From CBDDBH01 sp965225625 (GTDB lineage Bacteria > Pseudomonadota > Gammaproteobacteria > JADZEE01), in assembly GCA_965225625.1 (NCBI GenBank), contig CBDDBH010000031.1, positions 186,001 to 250,000 of the forward strand: a stretch of DNA of 64,000 nt, given 5' to 3'. Below the pieces are notes generated by a model, which was given only the letters and a program-made list of their open reading frames with translations, made no database searches and was not told the DNA's origin. This document shows positions 63,130 through 64,000 of the stretch, in pieces. Each line of letters starts with the position of its first letter. The stretch's first letter is position 1. The translations under genes were made by a program, and so were the position numbers.

Positions 63130-64000
63130 GCGACAGATGGAGCAAGAAAGAATGATCGAACAAGGTGGGGCATACGCTTGAGTTGGGTGAGTTGCTCCTC
63201 GATCTTCTCGCGCAGTGTTTCGCCCGCCCGCAGTGGCCGTCGCGCTGCACCCGTGCGCTTGACGTGACTCCACACCCATTCATCGGGGTTCAGGTCTGGC
63301 GCGTAACCGGGCAGAAAATGCAGGCTCAGCCGGCCATTCGTCGAAGCGACGTAGTCGCGCACGCGCGCGGTCTTGTGCGCCGGCAGACTGTCGAGCACGA
63401 GATGCACCGGCTTGCGCCGGCCCCGCATGAGCTGGCGCAGCAAGGTGATCAACAAAGCGGCTTTGAGCGCGCCGCTATAGGTGCAAAACCAGAACGCCCC
63501 GTTGGCGTTGACCGCCGAGGCGGCACTGAACGATTGACGCTGTCCGGGTCGGTACACGACCGGCGTCTGGCCGCGCACGCCCCAGGTCTTACCGTGCACC
63601 GTATCAGCACGGAAGCCAGACTCATCCCAGAAAAACACCTCGCCACCGTGCTGTTTCGCTTGACGGGCGATGGCTGGGAAGGTTTCACGCTGCCAGCGTT
63701 CAATCGCCTCGGGGTCCCGCTGATAGGCTCGCTGCAGCGGCTTGTGCGGCGTCAATCCCAGTTTCGCCAACAACTCCCCGACCGCCGTGACGCCTATCGT
63801 CACCCCGAACTTCTGCGTCACCAACTCCACGACCACCGCGCGCGTCCACAAGCCGAAGTCCAATCCATACTGTCGCGGGTCACGACCATTGATCCAGCGG
63901 AACACCTGTCGCTCTTGCGCCGCGCTCAGGGTTCGTGGCCGCCCCGTAGCCTTCGTCGAACGCAACGCCTTGATGCCGACACCCGGCTGCATCGCCGCTT
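63111..64000 (-). mobile_element. IS630-family transposase, N-terminus outside window
   Basis: About 294 residues are present. The helix-turn-helix part includes ATGRPRTLSAAQERQVFRWI and LTQKFG-like winged-helix sequence; the DDE core shows EVFFWDESGF (D), VHLVLDSLPAHK (D) and APDLNPDEWVWSH (E). An ATG at 63992 is possible, but the frame stays open to the window edge and IS630 proteins are usually longer. The IS end probably lies at a TA near 63070, inside the lipoprotein gene. Confidence 0.9.

Noticed and set aside
26120..64000. attR copy of the tRNA-Gln 3' end
   Set aside because: I searched by eye for a repeat of the GGTTCGAATCCTGGTTCCCC region and found none, so the right edge of the island is not assigned.
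1..64000. CRISPR array or cas genes
   Set aside because: No regularly spaced identical repeats and no Cas-like proteins were seen.

Overview
The window looks like the chromosome of a gammaproteobacterium. It carries an intact housekeeping half (pyk, zapE, rmuC, coq7, rplM-rpsI, a PA0069-type radical SAM gene, a sirB1-type gene, a Pit/DUF47 phosphate pair) of moderate GC. This is followed by a long accessory half that is unusually rich in broken genes. The family assignments rest on motif recognition by eye, and the species cannot be named from this alone.

Layout. 1-22204: conserved core. It contains the end of pyruvate kinase, a siroheme sulfite/nitrite reductase with its DUF934 partner, an EF-G paralogue, a candidate intergenic RNA with its own promoter and terminator, zapE, a K+ channel, a SpoIIE/RsbU-type phosphatase, rmuC, and a heat-shock operon (hsp20-cbpA-degQ) behind a near-perfect sigma-32 promoter. 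Pit phosphate uptake, coq7 and the L13-S9 ribosomal operon complete this part. 22306-26002: a dead two-gene operon for a molybdopterin enzyme of the pyrogallol-phloroglucinol transhydroxylase / resorcinol hydroxylase family, with four in-frame stops and at least three frameshifts.

26049-about 39400: a tRNA-Gln(CTG) followed by a tyrosine integrase inactivated by a one-base deletion, then a lower-GC cargo zone. The cargo is mostly small, singly transcribed genes: several tiny CxxC zinc-ribbon proteins, a universal stress protein, a secreted nuclease with an excalibur tail, a Rap1a-like secreted protein, a thioredoxin-like protein and a Rieske protein with a long helical extension. Three sites in this zone share a 16-bp box in which the -10 hexamer abuts an ATG, suggesting leaderless transcription. 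A 77-bp imperfect direct repeat precedes two other genes.

39423-57999: GC-rich catabolic and transport genes in heavy decay. Intact ones are a DUF1989 protein, an MFS carrier, an N,N-dimethylformamidase-like large subunit, a ring-hydroxylating dioxygenase alpha/beta pair, a meta-cleavage hydrolase, an exported amidohydrolase and a lipoprotein methyltransferase-like protein. Broken ones are a PAS histidine kinase (three frameshifts), an Nramp-like transporter, an amino-acid binding protein, an extradiol dioxygenase, an ACMSD-like amidohydrolase, and fragments of PQQ dehydrogenase, MFS and IS3 genes. The aromatic genes (dioxygenase, ring-cleavage enzyme, C-C hydrolase) would together form an upper meta-cleavage route, but the ring-cleavage gene is frameshifted.

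58012-64000: a solitary D12-class DNA adenine methyltransferase with an extra C-terminal domain, an orphan SecD-head-like membrane protein, an AraD1/GguC-type FAH protein, an ADP-ribosylglycohydrolase, small unknowns, and an IS630-type transposase running off the end that appears to truncate a lipoprotein gene. I saw no CRISPR array and no rRNA. The contrast between an intact core and a decayed accessory half fits a genome undergoing reduction or niche change.
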